Source: Ferroplasma acidarmanus Fer1
Lineage (GTDB): Archaea; Thermoplasmatota; Thermoplasmata; Thermoplasmatales; Thermoplasmataceae
Length of the DNA: 64,000 bases
Assembly: GCF_000152265.2 (NCBI RefSeq)
Contig: NC_021592.1
Location: 496,001-560,000 of the forward strand
Direction of reading: 5' to 3'
Position 1 is the first letter of the stretch; every line of letters begins with the position of its first letter. Shown one piece after another: positions 25,721 to 35,118 of this stretch. The notes below the pieces were generated by a model that did not search any database, was not told the origin of the DNA, and saw only the letters and a program-made list of their open reading frames with translations. The translations under genes were made by a program, and so were the position numbers.

Positions 25721-26647
25721 ATGATTGGAGCTATTCTTGCAGGAGGATATGGCAAACGGCTGAAACCTATAACAGACCATATACCCAAAGCACTGGTGGA
25801 AATTAAGGATAATTATACCATAATGGACAGACAGCTTTTTGATTTTAAAAATATAGGAATCACTGATGTTTATATCCTTTCCGGATACCTGAGCGAGGTT
25901 ATAGAAGAACGTTATAAAAATTATAAAGATATGAATATCCATTATCTCAGGGAAGACAAACCTATGGGAACTTTATTTTCACTCTCAAACCTCATGAAAA
26001 ATATAAATGAGGACGCCATAGTAAGAAATGGAGATACTGTTACCGACATAAATTTCAGGAGCTTTGTGGAGTTTTCGAAATCGAGGGATTATGATGTAGT
26101 AATGTATGTAACTAAAATGCAGAGCCCCTATGGAATAGTAGAATTTTCAGGAGACAAGGTTGACAATTTCAGGGAAAAGCCTGAACTTAACCATTATATC
26201 AATGCCGGATTATATTATGTAAAAAAATCTGCATTTGAAGCATTTTTCAGAAAATATATGGAAAAGGATATTGAAAAAAGTGTTTTTCCGTACCTTGTAA
26301 ACAATAACAGGATGGGCGTATACTGCGAGGATGCCCTCTGGCTTGGCATAGACAGCGAAAAGGATTTAGGAACCATAAAAGAGTTATACAAAGGTAGGGA
26401 AGACACATCATACGGGTACTTGAAAACATTATACTTTGATGAGGGGAAAAGCATAGTCGAGTATTACATCAGATCAGGTGAAAATGTTGAAATTAAATCT
26501 GGCAAAATATTAAAAATAGGTTCAGGCACAGGCTATATTGAGAATGATACGGATAAAAAATATTCTAAGGGGCAGGTAATAAGAACCGCGGATACAACAT
26601 TATTGTATGCATATGAGAATACTATAATGGAGGAGATATCTATATAA
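25721..26647 (+). CDS. Sugar-phosphate nucleotidyltransferase
   Basis: 308 residues. The N-terminal domain has the NTP-transferase signature LAGGYGKRLKP followed by IPKALVEI, and the metal/sugar site stretches NGDTV and NAGLYYV. The C-terminal 70 residues, rich in beta strands (SIVEYYIRSGENVEIKSG), look like a small cupin-like or hexapeptide-like addition. It would make a nucleotide sugar for glycolipid or S-layer glycan synthesis, with glucose-1-P or mannose-1-P as the likeliest substrate. ATG at 25721 follows a TATA-like region; no operon partner is seen. Confidence 0.85.
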   Translation: MIGAILAGGYGKRLKPITDHIPKALVEIKDNYTIMDRQLFDFKNIGITDVYILSGYLSEVIEERYKNYKDMNIHYLREDKPMGTLFSLSNLMKNINEDAIVRNGDTVTDINFRSFVEFSKSRDYDVVMYVTKMQSPYGIVEFSGDKVDNFREKPELNHYINAGLYYVKKSAFEAFFRKYMEKDIEKSVFPYLVNNNRMGVYCEDALWLGIDSEKDLGTIKELYKGREDTSYGYLKTLYFDEGKSIVEYYIRSGENVEIKSGKILKIGSGTGYIENDTDKKYSKGQVIRTADTTLLYAYENTIMEEISI

Positions 26648-26725
26648 AGACCTATGCCACATCTGCTATTATATTATATATATTATATTCATAAAATTTA
26701 ATAACCTGTTATTAATGATATTGCC

Positions 26726-27076
26726 ATGACTGTTAGCAGGGGAGAATTATTTAAAGCCATTGATAATATTTATGGTAGAAAAGGAATGTCTAAAAAAGAT
26801 TCTGAAGATCTCTGCGACTTTATTCTTTCTTTTTTCGGATATGAGGATTACATAATAGACAATGTTCTTTCTGCTGCTGAAAGGGACGTTTTTTACAACC
26901 TTGAGGAATATGGAATAGTAACAACCCACAGGGAGGAAATTAACATAGTCCATGGAAAAGCATGGCGCATCAATCAGTGGTATCTGGACAAAGCCAAAAT
27001 AAATAAGCTAGCAAAGGAAGAAAAGGAAGAAGATTCCGAAAAAAATATATACGATTCAATATTCAAAAATATGTGA
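26726..27076 (+). CDS. Conserved small protein of Thermoplasmata (DUF6015-like)
   Basis: 116 residues with no membrane segment: charged, helical, with a winged-helix-like middle (ERDVFYNLEEYGIVTTHREE followed by the Trp-rich WRINQWYL). I associate the pattern with a family confined to Thermoplasmata (DUF6015), but from memory only. A DNA-binding role is possible. It lies between a nucleotidyltransferase and a HTH-10 regulator on the same strand. Confidence 0.65.
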   Translation: MTVSRGELFKAIDNIYGRKGMSKKDSEDLCDFILSFFGYEDYIIDNVLSAAERDVFYNLEEYGIVTTHREEINIVHGKAWRINQWYLDKAKINKLAKEEKEEDSEKNIYDSIFKNM

Positions 27077-27152
27077 ATGGTAATTTTTATACTTTATTTT
27101 AGAGTTATTAGATAATACAAATGATTAAATAAACTATTAAATATTGTTATAT

Positions 27153-27866
27153 ATGATATTTAGAGAAGATGATGGGCATGAATATGTTGAAGTTGATTTT
27201 CAGATGCGGCATGAACGATGCTGGACAGAGATTACTGATGGCTTAAATGTTAATATACACACGGTTAGCAGCAATGTGCATAAAGACAATAACTATATTT
27301 ACGGAACTGTGGAGATAAAGGCAGAATCAGAAAGGGAATTCAAAAAATTCCTTACACTTTTCAAACGGTCCAGTGCCATAAGCGAGATTTTAAGAGTGTC
27401 TTCCAGTGCCTATAGAAAAAATCTTTATGAAGTTTCATTCAAGGAAAAATATAGCAATATGATAGTATCTTTGCTGTATGAAAACAATGTTGTTTACCAT
27501 AATGACCTGATATCTGATAATTTTGAATATATAATGGCAATTGTCCCTGTTGAATCTGTTAAAACCTTAAAATCATCACTATCAGAACTTGGAGAGATGC
27601 CCTATTTCCATATGAAGAGCGACAGGCAAAATGGAAAAATTGATAGTGTATTCAATTTAACTGACCAGGAAGCATTTACAGTGTATATGGCTTACCAGAA
27701 TGGGTATTTTAACATACCCAGGGAAAAATATCTCAGTGAACTGGCTACAATAACAGGGCTTTCAAAGTCAGCCCTGGAAGAATACATGAGAAAAGCAACG
27801 GGAAAAATCATGGATGAATGGACCCGCAAGAATAGATATTTTTTGATGAAGAAATTTGGTGAGTAG
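27153..27866 (+). CDS. HTH-10 (bacterio-opsin-activator-like) transcriptional regulator
   Basis: 237 residues from ATG 27153; a TTG nine bases earlier is also in frame. The C-terminal 60 residues are the HTH_10 domain of archaeal Bat-like regulators: LTDQEAFTVYMAYQNGYF, then LSELATITGLSKSALEEYMRKA. The N-terminal part is the variable sensing domain and has no GAF or PAS motif that I can name. It ends 9 bp before the SDR gene on the same strand and may regulate it. Confidence 0.85.
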   Translation: MIFREDDGHEYVEVDFQMRHERCWTEITDGLNVNIHTVSSNVHKDNNYIYGTVEIKAESEREFKKFLTLFKRSSAISEILRVSSSAYRKNLYEVSFKEKYSNMIVSLLYENNVVYHNDLISDNFEYIMAIVPVESVKTLKSSLSELGEMPYFHMKSDRQNGKIDSVFNLTDQEAFTVYMAYQNGYFNIPREKYLSELATITGLSKSALEEYMRKATGKIMDEWTRKNRYFLMKKFGE

Positions 27867-27875
27867 GGGATTAAA

Positions 27876-28637
27876 ATGGATTTCAGGAATAAAAATGCTA
27901 TAGTTACAGGTGGTTCAAGAGGCATAGGGAATGGCATTGCAAAAGCTCTGGCAGACAACGGCGCAAATGTTATAATTACATATGGCAACAACGACAATGC
28001 TGCGGATGAAACTGTGAAATATATAAGAAGTAAGGGAGTTTCAGGCGAAAAATACAAGATAGACCAGTCGGATATAGGAGAAATAGATGGATTGATGAAA
28101 TTTATTAAAGATAAGTTCAAAACAGTGGATGTGCTGGTCAACAATGCCGGAATTTGCCCGTTCATGGATTTTTTTAATATAGACCAGAATTTATTTGAAA
28201 AAGTATGGAAAGTCAATGTGGAAAGCCATTTTTTCATCACACAGCGTGTCTCACAGATGATGATAGAGAACAATACTAAGGGAAAAATATTATTTATAAG
28301 CTCAATAAGCGCAATAGTTGGCGGGAAATTTCAGGCACATTACACCACAACAAAGTCTGCTATGAATGGATTAATGCATTCACTGGCCATAATACTCGGT
28401 GAGCACGGGATAATGGTTAATTCGCTGGAACCTGGTACTATACTTACTGATATCAACACAGAAGACCTTTCAAATAAAAAGAAAAGGGAGTATATGGAAA
28501 ACAGAATACCCCTAAGAAGATTGGGAAATCCTTCCGATATAGCTTCTCCGGCTTTATTCCTTGTTTCCGATGAAAATACATATATAAATGGTGCTGAACT
28601 TTTAGTTGACGGCGGCATGCTTGTTAATTTACAGTGA
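27876..28637 (+). CDS. Short-chain dehydrogenase/reductase
   Basis: 253 residues, classical SDR. TGGSRGIGNGIAKAL is the cofactor loop, VNNAG the structural motif, and S-Y-K catalysis is carried by SSISA and Y-x3-K in HYTTTKSA. The end INGAELLVDGGMLV is the usual SDR end. The TGA stop (28635-28637) lies at the edge of a TnpB-element derivative. If that element is removed, the flanks join as CAG TAA, so the native protein would end at the same residue. NAD(P) preference and substrate are unknown. Confidence 0.9.
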   Translation: MDFRNKNAIVTGGSRGIGNGIAKALADNGANVIITYGNNDNAADETVKYIRSKGVSGEKYKIDQSDIGEIDGLMKFIKDKFKTVDVLVNNAGICPFMDFFNIDQNLFEKVWKVNVESHFFITQRVSQMMIENNTKGKILFISSISAIVGGKFQAHYTTTKSAMNGLMHSLAIILGEHGIMVNSLEPGTILTDINTEDLSNKKKREYMENRIPLRRLGNPSDIASPALFLVSDENTYINGAELLVDGGMLVNLQ

Positions 28638-28955
28638 ACTACCTCATGCTAAAGCATAGAGGCTTCCTGCTTCATTGACCATGCTTAACTTCACATAGGG
28701 GCTTATATTAAGCCCTTCAAAGCCAGAGGCAATAATCTCCACAGGCGTTAATTCCCTACGCTCCATAGGTACATTTAAATTTATATTATATTTCTTAAAA
28801 TAATTATTTAATTTTCTATTTTTAATTTTTAATAATTCATTTAATTTTATTATATCAATTTAATATATAAATTATTTCCATTTATTTCTTTATTTCCAGA
28901 AATTCATCCACATCGTAAACTCAGTGGCTTTCGTTCTGGTAGATGGATTTGTAAA
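28634..28955 (-). mobile_element. 322-bp internal-deletion derivative of the TnpB element
   Basis: About 98% identical to both ends of the 1522-bp element at 16420-17941, but exactly 1200 bp are missing. The deletion joins two copies of TTAATTTT that stand at 16627-16634 and 17827-17834 in the full copy. What remains is the 5' untranslated part fused to the last 70 or so tnpB codons and the whole guide-RNA end, with no usable tnpB. The guide segment next to the element would be antisense to the end of the SDR gene. Confidence 0.9.
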
Positions 28956-29252
28956 TTTATTTAATAATAATTTTGACGGAAAAACTCATGTGAGTTACTA
29001 TATTATTAAATTTTTGATATAACAGCGGTTATTCTTATAACGGGTTATATTTTTTACCCATTATACAGGATAATAATATCTTGCCGTAGGTATTTAAGAT
29101 TAAAAATATTGTATAATCACTTAGATCGTTTTACATTTCTTATTTTGAATCTCATAGTTACAAAAAATACAGACATGTGCATCTGTTAAATGGCATGATT
29201 GTTACAAAAAATAATAAATATTTAAATTATAATATAATTTTATAATATCCAG
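28956..29252. other. Intergenic region with a 13-bp direct repeat
   Basis: No coding signal. GTTACAAAAAATA occurs at 29157-29169 and 29201-29213, 44 bp apart. The region is downstream of the MFS gene (which ends at 29253) and beyond the TnpB derivative. Confidence 0.4.
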
Positions 29253-30614
29253 TTATTTCACCACATCTCTCGAAGTTTCCTCCAGTGATTTTCTTTCAGT
29301 TCTCACATATTCCGGCTTAAATATGTAAAGCAGTGTTACCACTATAAATGCTAGAACAAAGAAAGCCCCTGCTATATATCCTATATACTCAATACCAAAC
29401 GCAACTATCATCGGTGTGAATAACCCGAATATCCCTGCTTCGAACCTCATAGTAAACCAGACAAACCCCTGTCCGGAGTTTCTGAGGCTTGTAGGGAAAT
29501 GTTCCAGTGATAGCAGCCTTGTGGTGGTCCAGATACCGAGCCCCTGGCCAATACCGAATAGCAGGAATGAAGCCAGTAGAACGTATACGTTTTTAAGGAA
29601 TGGCGGATAAACGAGAAGGAAAAATGATACTGCCGCCATTGCAGCGCTTGCAAGGTAAAGCGGAACTCTCCCCACACGGTCTGATAAATAATAAAATATT
29701 AACAGTCCGGGGACAATAGCACTTCCAAAGTAAATGGCCTCAAATGCATATGTGTCTCTAAGGCTTACCAGATGAAGCGAACTGAATATGTACGGGAAAA
29801 ACTCACCGTATGTAGAAGCAGGTATTCCCCACATAAGGTATAAAAACCAGGCCAGTAGCATGAACCATCCATATTTCTTGAAAAGTTCCTTATACTTGTC
29901 TATCGTGAATTTTTTGTTTTCCTCATCCTTAATATCTATGTGAAGCAGTTTAGCAGATTTCTGCAGGTCTGTTTTATTTCCACGCATCATATCATATCTT
30001 GGAGATTCTGTAAGGTTTCTTCTCAGTAACCAGCTCACAAAGGCGAGTAAACCGAGCATAATCCATATGACCCTGAATAATACCATGCCTGTGTTGTACA
30101 GTGCTATCGCTATTCCAAGCTCCACAAGGACACCGACATACCACATTATTGTTGTAATGCTCATCAATCTGCCACGATAATTTTTTGGCGAGAATTCAGT
30201 TATCAGGCTCCAGGATGTGGGAACGTCAGCACCTACTGCTATTCCAACAAGGGCATAAAATACCATTGCCCAGACTATATTAAAAATACGGCTGGGGAAA
30301 ATTCCAGTTATTGCGAGCAATATTGCAGATACGCCATATATTATCATATCAACCTGATAAATAAATTTTCTACCAAATTTATCTCCTAACCTTCCGAATC
30401 CAAGTGCTCCAAATGCAGCACCCAGGAGTGTAATCAATGCAGGTAACCCATCTTCCAGGGTTGTAAAATTCAGCAATGTTCCGATAGCCAGAAGAGTTAT
30501 TCCGGTACCTGCAAGCATACCAGCGTCCAAAAAATCTCCAAGTGATGCAATAAAAGTCCACTTGAAATGAGTTGATGAGAGCGCAGCATCGTCATAAGTT
30601 TTACTATCTACCAT
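29253..30614 (-). CDS. MFS sugar/metabolite transporter
   Basis: 453 residues with twelve membrane segments. Sugar-porter-like motifs include LGDFLDAGMLAG in helix 1, GRLGDKFGRKFIYQ between helices 2 and 3, and YRGRLMSITTIMW after helix 4, with NLTESPRY after helix 6. It begins a group of genes that look like a sugar-acid pathway (MBL-fold protein, aldolase, dehydratase), so the cargo may be a sugar or an aldonic acid. A 189-bp promoter region lies upstream. Confidence 0.85.
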   Translation of the reverse strand: MVDSKTYDDAALSSTHFKWTFIASLGDFLDAGMLAGTGITLLAIGTLLNFTTLEDGLPALITLLGAAFGALGFGRLGDKFGRKFIYQVDMIIYGVSAILLAITGIFPSRIFNIVWAMVFYALVGIAVGADVPTSWSLITEFSPKNYRGRLMSITTIMWYVGVLVELGIAIALYNTGMVLFRVIWIMLGLLAFVSWLLRRNLTESPRYDMMRGNKTDLQKSAKLLHIDIKDEENKKFTIDKYKELFKKYGWFMLLAWFLYLMWGIPASTYGEFFPYIFSSLHLVSLRDTYAFEAIYFGSAIVPGLLIFYYLSDRVGRVPLYLASAAMAAVSFFLLVYPPFLKNVYVLLASFLLFGIGQGLGIWTTTRLLSLEHFPTSLRNSGQGFVWFTMRFEAGIFGLFTPMIVAFGIEYIGYIAGAFFVLAFIVVTLLYIFKPEYVRTERKSLEETSRDVVK

Positions 30615-30803
30615 AAGTTCACCTTAAAATATATTTCCATTAGTGTATATATAGTAATTCCCAAACTATTCCATAGTATACTGCATAATGCATATATTAT
30701 ATACAATATATAAAGGGATAGTGTGTGTACCCCTGTATGTTTGAATCAATGTATAACAATACATTCGGGCAATTATTTGATTGAATTTATAGATTATATG
30801 TTT

Positions 30804-31562
30804 CTAAAATTCAAGCCCATCTATATCAGGGTCATATGCAGATAGTACATTTACGTATAATTTTAATTTATCATATGCACTGTAACATTCAAAAATATTT
30901 TCTGCTATCCCCATTGGTATGCTTTTAAGTATATTTGAGCTTTTAAAGGATGCGTCTGTGAATATTATTTTGCCTTTGCCTGTGTTAATGATAAAGGCCA
31001 GCGATGCCCTGTGGTGGCACCCTACCCATAGTGCACTGATTCCTGGTATCAGTTCAGTAATATTTTCTGCATCAAAAAAGTGAATTCTGTCTTTTGCCTC
31101 AAATAAAAGGTATTGAAGCACATTTTCAGGGATAAATAGATTCCTATTATCGTTGTGTGGGCCAGGTACCATAATATCATTAATCCATCCTTTCTTCAAT
31201 ATATGGTATGTTGCATTCTTAAATTCATCCGCCCTTCCGGTAGTGTAGTCCTGTAAGGGAGTAAATGAGATATTTTTAACATCTTCCGGCTTAAATCCAG
31301 CTTTCCTTAAAGTTTCTATGGAATCACTGGATGTGAATTTTGCCCTGCTGCCTGCGAACTCAACCATTGCACGGTTTCTTTCTTCCATGTCCACTGGCAT
31401 TCCAGCATTTATCAGGAAATTTGTTTCGTCGTTATATGCCATTATCATATGAAAATGTAGGGTTTCCCAGTTTCCCCATCCGGACATCCTGTAAACTTCC
31501 GGCGCAGGTACATCTGATTCCCCTACCTTAAAAACCTTAACCCTGAATACATTTTGAGCCAT
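30804..31562 (-). CDS. Metallo-beta-lactamase-fold protein with a degenerate metal motif
   Basis: 252 residues with the layout of lactonase-like MBL proteins: LHFHMIMAYNDETNFLINAGMP at the start, VKNISFTPLQDYTTG at the position of the metal motif, and KIIFTDASF for the bridging Asp. Where the family has HxHxDH, residues 102-107 read P-x-Q-D-Y, so two or three metal histidines are missing, while GCHHRASLAF keeps the later His. It could be a non-metal or altered lactonase. It lies in a sugar-acid gene group where a lactonase would fit. Confidence 0.78.
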   Translation of the reverse strand: MAQNVFRVKVFKVGESDVPAPEVYRMSGWGNWETLHFHMIMAYNDETNFLINAGMPVDMEERNRAMVEFAGSRAKFTSSDSIETLRKAGFKPEDVKNISFTPLQDYTTGRADEFKNATYHILKKGWINDIMVPGPHNDNRNLFIPENVLQYLLFEAKDRIHFFDAENITELIPGISALWVGCHHRASLAFIINTGKGKIIFTDASFKSSNILKSIPMGIAENIFECYSAYDKLKLYVNVLSAYDPDIDGLEF

Positions 31563-31653
31563 TTATACCAGATAATCATAAATGAACAGTAAATAAAATA
31601 TTTTCCATACATTTCCGGGGAAGATTTTAATTTAAATACACCATTATGATAGT

Positions 31654-32532
31654 ATGAAACCGATCAGCGGGGTAATTCCTGCAATACCAACAATATTTAA
31701 AGATAATATGGAAATAGATTTCGATGGAATTGAAAACTGCATCGAATTTGCAATTAAATCAGGTGCCGGTGCCATTGCGCCAATGCTCCTCGGCGGTGAA
31801 TTCTATAAATTAACATTCAATGAAAAAATTGAAATAATTAATAATGTAAGTAAATTCAGGAAGCGAATTAAAATATTCGCAGGAGTATCCGAACCGGCAA
31901 CATTTGCTGCGGCAAAACTTGCAGAAAAAGCAAGGGATTCTGGGGTTTCTGGTATAATTTTAATGCCTCCATACTATTACCCGTATGGAAAACTTGAGAA
32001 TAGCATAATAGCAAAGCATTTTATTGATATATCTAACTCCATAGATATTCCTGTAATTATACAGGATTTTGGATACCGGTCTAATATGCCATTAAAATTA
32101 TTGAAAACCATAGCGGCCAATAATATAGCAGGAATAAAAACAGAAGGCAAGGACAGTGCCAGGAGAATACATTTACTGCATACCAATTTTCCTGATATTT
32201 CCATTCTTGGCGGGTATCTTGGCTTCGATATGGTTAATGAGTTGAACAATAGTTCTGATGGGTCTATAACAGGATTGGCATTTCTGGATATATTATCCGG
32301 AGTTTATGAAAAATACCGAAACAATGATAAAACGTATATTGATGATTTCAGCAAAATTCAGGAATTGCTTGGATTTGAAGCAGAAAATCTAAAATTCTTT
32401 GTCCAGATAGAAAAGAAAATACTGTACAGGAGAAAAATAATAATATATACAAATGTTAGAAGCCCGGAACCTGAAATGCCAGGCCGGATGGATTCAAAAT
32501 TAAATATGATTCTCGATAAGATCTGGATTTAA
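31654..32532 (+). CDS. DapA/KDG-aldolase-family lyase
   Basis: 292 residues, the standard length of the dihydrodipicolinate synthase/N-acetylneuraminate lyase superfamily. GVIPAIPTIFKDN at the start, the LGGEFYKLT loop, PPYYYPYG with its tyrosine, and the Schiff-base lysine in IAGIKTEGKDS are all visible. The DapA-specific substrate arginine pattern is not evident, and the next gene is an enolase-superfamily dehydratase, so a 2-keto-3-deoxy sugar acid aldolase is more likely than lysine synthesis. It converges with the dehydratase, 11 bp apart. Confidence 0.82.
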   Translation: MKPISGVIPAIPTIFKDNMEIDFDGIENCIEFAIKSGAGAIAPMLLGGEFYKLTFNEKIEIINNVSKFRKRIKIFAGVSEPATFAAAKLAEKARDSGVSGIILMPPYYYPYGKLENSIIAKHFIDISNSIDIPVIIQDFGYRSNMPLKLLKTIAANNIAGIKTEGKDSARRIHLLHTNFPDISILGGYLGFDMVNELNNSSDGSITGLAFLDILSGVYEKYRNNDKTYIDDFSKIQELLGFEAENLKFFVQIEKKILYRRKIIIYTNVRSPEPEMPGRMDSKLNMILDKIWI

Positions 32533-32543
32533 TGGTATATTGA

Positions 32544-33653
32544 TTACTGTGGTTTGTATTCCAATCCGAATCCCGGCTTATCGCTCAATGTAAAGTAGCC
32601 TTTCTCCGGAAACAGCGTGCCCTCCATGTGCTGTTCCATCCATTCCCTGTATTTTGTCAGGAATTCAGCCACAGGCGTGACGCTCTCAGGTTCTGAGCCG
32701 ATTACATGCAAATTGTAGATATTTCCCGTATGTGGAACTACTATGGCTCCGTAGGTTTCAGCCAAGGCAATAATTTTTTTCATAGGTGTTATTCCACCGG
32801 TCCATACAGCATCGGGCTGCAATATCCTTATTCCCGCATCAAGCAACCGCTTGAAGTCGTATACATGGTAATGGTGTTCTCCTTCAGAAATCGGAATTCC
32901 AGTCTTCCATGATAACATTTTCATAGCGTCGAAATCATCAGGCATCAATGGCTCTTCAACCCATGCCATATCGTACCTTTCCAGTTTTTTGACCATCTTC
33001 AGGGCAAAATTATAATTCCATGACATCCAGGCATCTCCAGCAAGCTCCACGTCATATCCCACAGCATCCCTTATTGTTTTAACAAGTTCTATATTTTTCT
33101 CCAGCCCGTTAATATCCGATGGGCCTGAAATAAATCTCATTTTCATTGTTTTATAGCCCTGGGAAACATATTCTTCCGCCTCTTTCCGGAGTTCTTTCAG
33201 GTCCGTCGGGTGCAGATGTGAGGCATATGCCCTTATGCGTTTTCTCGTTGCCCCACCCATTATTTTATATGCAGGGACATTGAGAGATTTAGAATATATA
33301 TCGTACATCATTATGTTCACAGCACTGAGTGCATGCATCATCACACCGGACCTGCCAAGGGGAAGGGAAAGTCTGTAAAGCATATCCCATGCCATATTGA
33401 TTTCCGAGATGTTAAATTCCTTAAGCTTGCCAGAAAATTCCATTACAAAAGATGCCACATCAGAGGTTGTATTATAGTATGAACTGTATTCCCCGGCCTT
33501 CATTTCAAGGGTGCAAACTTCGTTTATCATTGCAGCCTCGGTTGGAGATACCTCGCCAAGTATGTCCTTGTAGTAATCTGTGGGTTTTACGTATTTATAC
33601 ACAGGCTGTTTAACCTTTTCCCTGCCGATTATTTTAATACTTTCAACTTTCAT
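32544..33653 (-). CDS. Enolase-superfamily sugar-acid dehydratase
   Basis: 369 residues with the mandelate-racemase/muconate-lactonising layout. The KMRF motif holds the second-strand Lys, the metal ligands are Asp in AGDAWMSW, Glu in VEEPLMPDD and Glu in SEGEHH, and HTGN gives the His acid/base. These features fit aldonate dehydratases (gluconate, rhamnonate or fuconate type), which yield 2-keto-3-deoxy acids. The neighbouring aldolase would cleave that product. The exact sugar is not predictable. Confidence 0.83.
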   Translation of the reverse strand: MKVESIKIIGREKVKQPVYKYVKPTDYYKDILGEVSPTEAAMINEVCTLEMKAGEYSSYYNTTSDVASFVMEFSGKLKEFNISEINMAWDMLYRLSLPLGRSGVMMHALSAVNIMMYDIYSKSLNVPAYKIMGGATRKRIRAYASHLHPTDLKELRKEAEEYVSQGYKTMKMRFISGPSDINGLEKNIELVKTIRDAVGYDVELAGDAWMSWNYNFALKMVKKLERYDMAWVEEPLMPDDFDAMKMLSWKTGIPISEGEHHYHVYDFKRLLDAGIRILQPDAVWTGGITPMKKIIALAETYGAIVVPHTGNIYNLHVIGSEPESVTPVAEFLTKYREWMEQHMEGTLFPEKGYFTLSDKPGFGLEYKPQ

Positions 33654-33832
33654 ACGATCATGTTTATAATTATTGATAAGTATTAAACATATATCCGGAT
33701 ATGTTTATAGCACAATAATACACTAAAACTTTAGATATCCACGTATGGATATATTCCAATGCAAATATTAAATTGCATTTTTATTTTGCTCCCTTTGCAG
33801 ATGATATTTATATTATTATAATATATTAATTT

Positions 33833-34585
33833 ATGAAAGCCGTTATTATAACCATTGGAAATGAGATACTCAAGGGAAGGACAGTAAATACAAACTTTTC
33901 TGATATAGGGAAAATATTGACCTATTCCGGATATGATGTAATAAAAGGGATAATAGTGCCTGATAATCTGGAACAAATTGCAGGTGCATTCAAAGAGGCA
34001 TCCTCTATTGCCGATCTTATAGTTTCTTCCGGTGGATTGGGCCCGACCTACGATGATATGACATTAAAGGGTTTTTCACTGGCATTTAACCTGAAAATGG
34101 AGAGAAATGATAATGCGATGAATATGGTGCTGAAAAAGGTACATACATTAACTCCGGAAAGGGAGAAAATGGGAATGATACCTGAAAATTCGATACCGAT
34201 AGAAAACAAAGCAGGCACGGCGCCTGGCATATATGAAAATATATCAGGGAAAGTATTCATTATCCTTCCAGGTGTACCACGGGAAGTTGAAGCAATAATG
34301 AAGGAAGTGGAACAGAGGATCAGGATAAAGGATTTCCATTACGTAGACAGGTCAATAGACCTTCACGATGCAAAAGAAAGCCTTTTAGCCCCTTTGATTG
34401 CAAAATTAATGAAAGAATATGGAGATAGGGCATATATCAAGACCCATCCGAAACTGGATAATGGAAAGCCGTGGGTTGAAGTAGAAGTTTCTGCCTCCGG
34501 AACTGACCCTGATGAAGTGGAAAATTTTGTATCCAGAATTCTGGAAATTATAGAGAAGGAGGCCGATAAAAGTAACTATGAATAA
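33833..34585 (+). CDS. CinA-like / molybdopterin-binding domain protein
   Basis: 250 residues matching the N-terminal COG1058 domain of CinA: MKAVIITIGNEILKGRTVNTN at the start and SSGGLGPTYDD around residues 64-74. There is no C-terminal NMN-deamidase domain, as is usual in archaea. The family hydrolyses ADP-ribose or related nucleotides in bacteria; the archaeal role is not clear. ATG at 33833 is close to a TATA-like stretch. It is divergent from the dehydratase gene. Confidence 0.85.
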   Translation: MKAVIITIGNEILKGRTVNTNFSDIGKILTYSGYDVIKGIIVPDNLEQIAGAFKEASSIADLIVSSGGLGPTYDDMTLKGFSLAFNLKMERNDNAMNMVLKKVHTLTPEREKMGMIPENSIPIENKAGTAPGIYENISGKVFIILPGVPREVEAIMKEVEQRIRIKDFHYVDRSIDLHDAKESLLAPLIAKLMKEYGDRAYIKTHPKLDNGKPWVEVEVSASGTDPDEVENFVSRILEIIEKEADKSNYE

Positions 34586-34649
34586 TATTTGAAATAAATA
34601 TCTTAAAATAGAGCCGATAACTTAATCAGTGGAAATATTATTAACTATC

Positions 34650-35114
34650 ATGAATAAAGATATGGCCAGGAAGCTTATAGCCATAGTCGCCTCCAAGAAG
34701 GCAGACGGCTACAGCAAATCTGATTTTACCAACATTCTTTCATTTAAGAGAACACTGCTTCCCCCTGAGGATGTTGATAGGTTTTTACAGGTTTCCTTAG
34801 AATCCATGCTGCTGGTTGAAAAAAACGGTAAATACGTGCCGAATTTCAGTACCGAGGGTGTTATAGTCCCGCTTGATTTTTCCATTGATGTTGATGAACT
34901 ATTTTCTGAAGCCACTGAAAAGCCACTTATTGATAGAATGCTTGAGGCAGCGTCGGCTTCTGGAAAAATGACAAAGAAAGAGGCGATAATAAGGGCAAAG
35001 GACCTTCTATCTGGAATGCAGTTTATTGACTTTGAAACTGCAATAATTACGGTATTATCAGATAGCGGGATAGATGTAACGCCTTTTGTACAGGAAAAAG
35101 AGAACAGTTTCTAA
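34650..35114 (+). CDS. Conserved archaeal protein (DUF2240-like)
   Basis: 154 residues from ATG 34650; a GTG at 34629 would add seven. Soluble, mainly helical at both ends, with KKADGYSKSDFTNILSFKR followed by a short beta region. It resembles the archaeal DUF2240 family by pattern, with moderate certainty and no known function. It ends 4 bp from the convergent trm1 gene. Confidence 0.65.
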   Translation: MNKDMARKLIAIVASKKADGYSKSDFTNILSFKRTLLPPEDVDRFLQVSLESMLLVEKNGKYVPNFSTEGVIVPLDFSIDVDELFSEATEKPLIDRMLEAASASGKMTKKEAIIRAKDLLSGMQFIDFETAIITVLSDSGIDVTPFVQEKENSF

Positions 35115-35118
35115 ATAT

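Noticed and set aside
16420-28955. The two TnpB-element copies as a composite transposon carrying the genes between them
   Set aside because: They are in the same orientation 12 kb apart, but the interval holds core genes such as rnpB, and the second copy is a separate insertion with its own target edge at the SDR stop.
29157-29213. Pair of GTTACAAAAAATA repeats as an operator
   Set aside because: They lie downstream of both flanking genes in an AT-rich region with no promoter to control; recorded only as a repeat.
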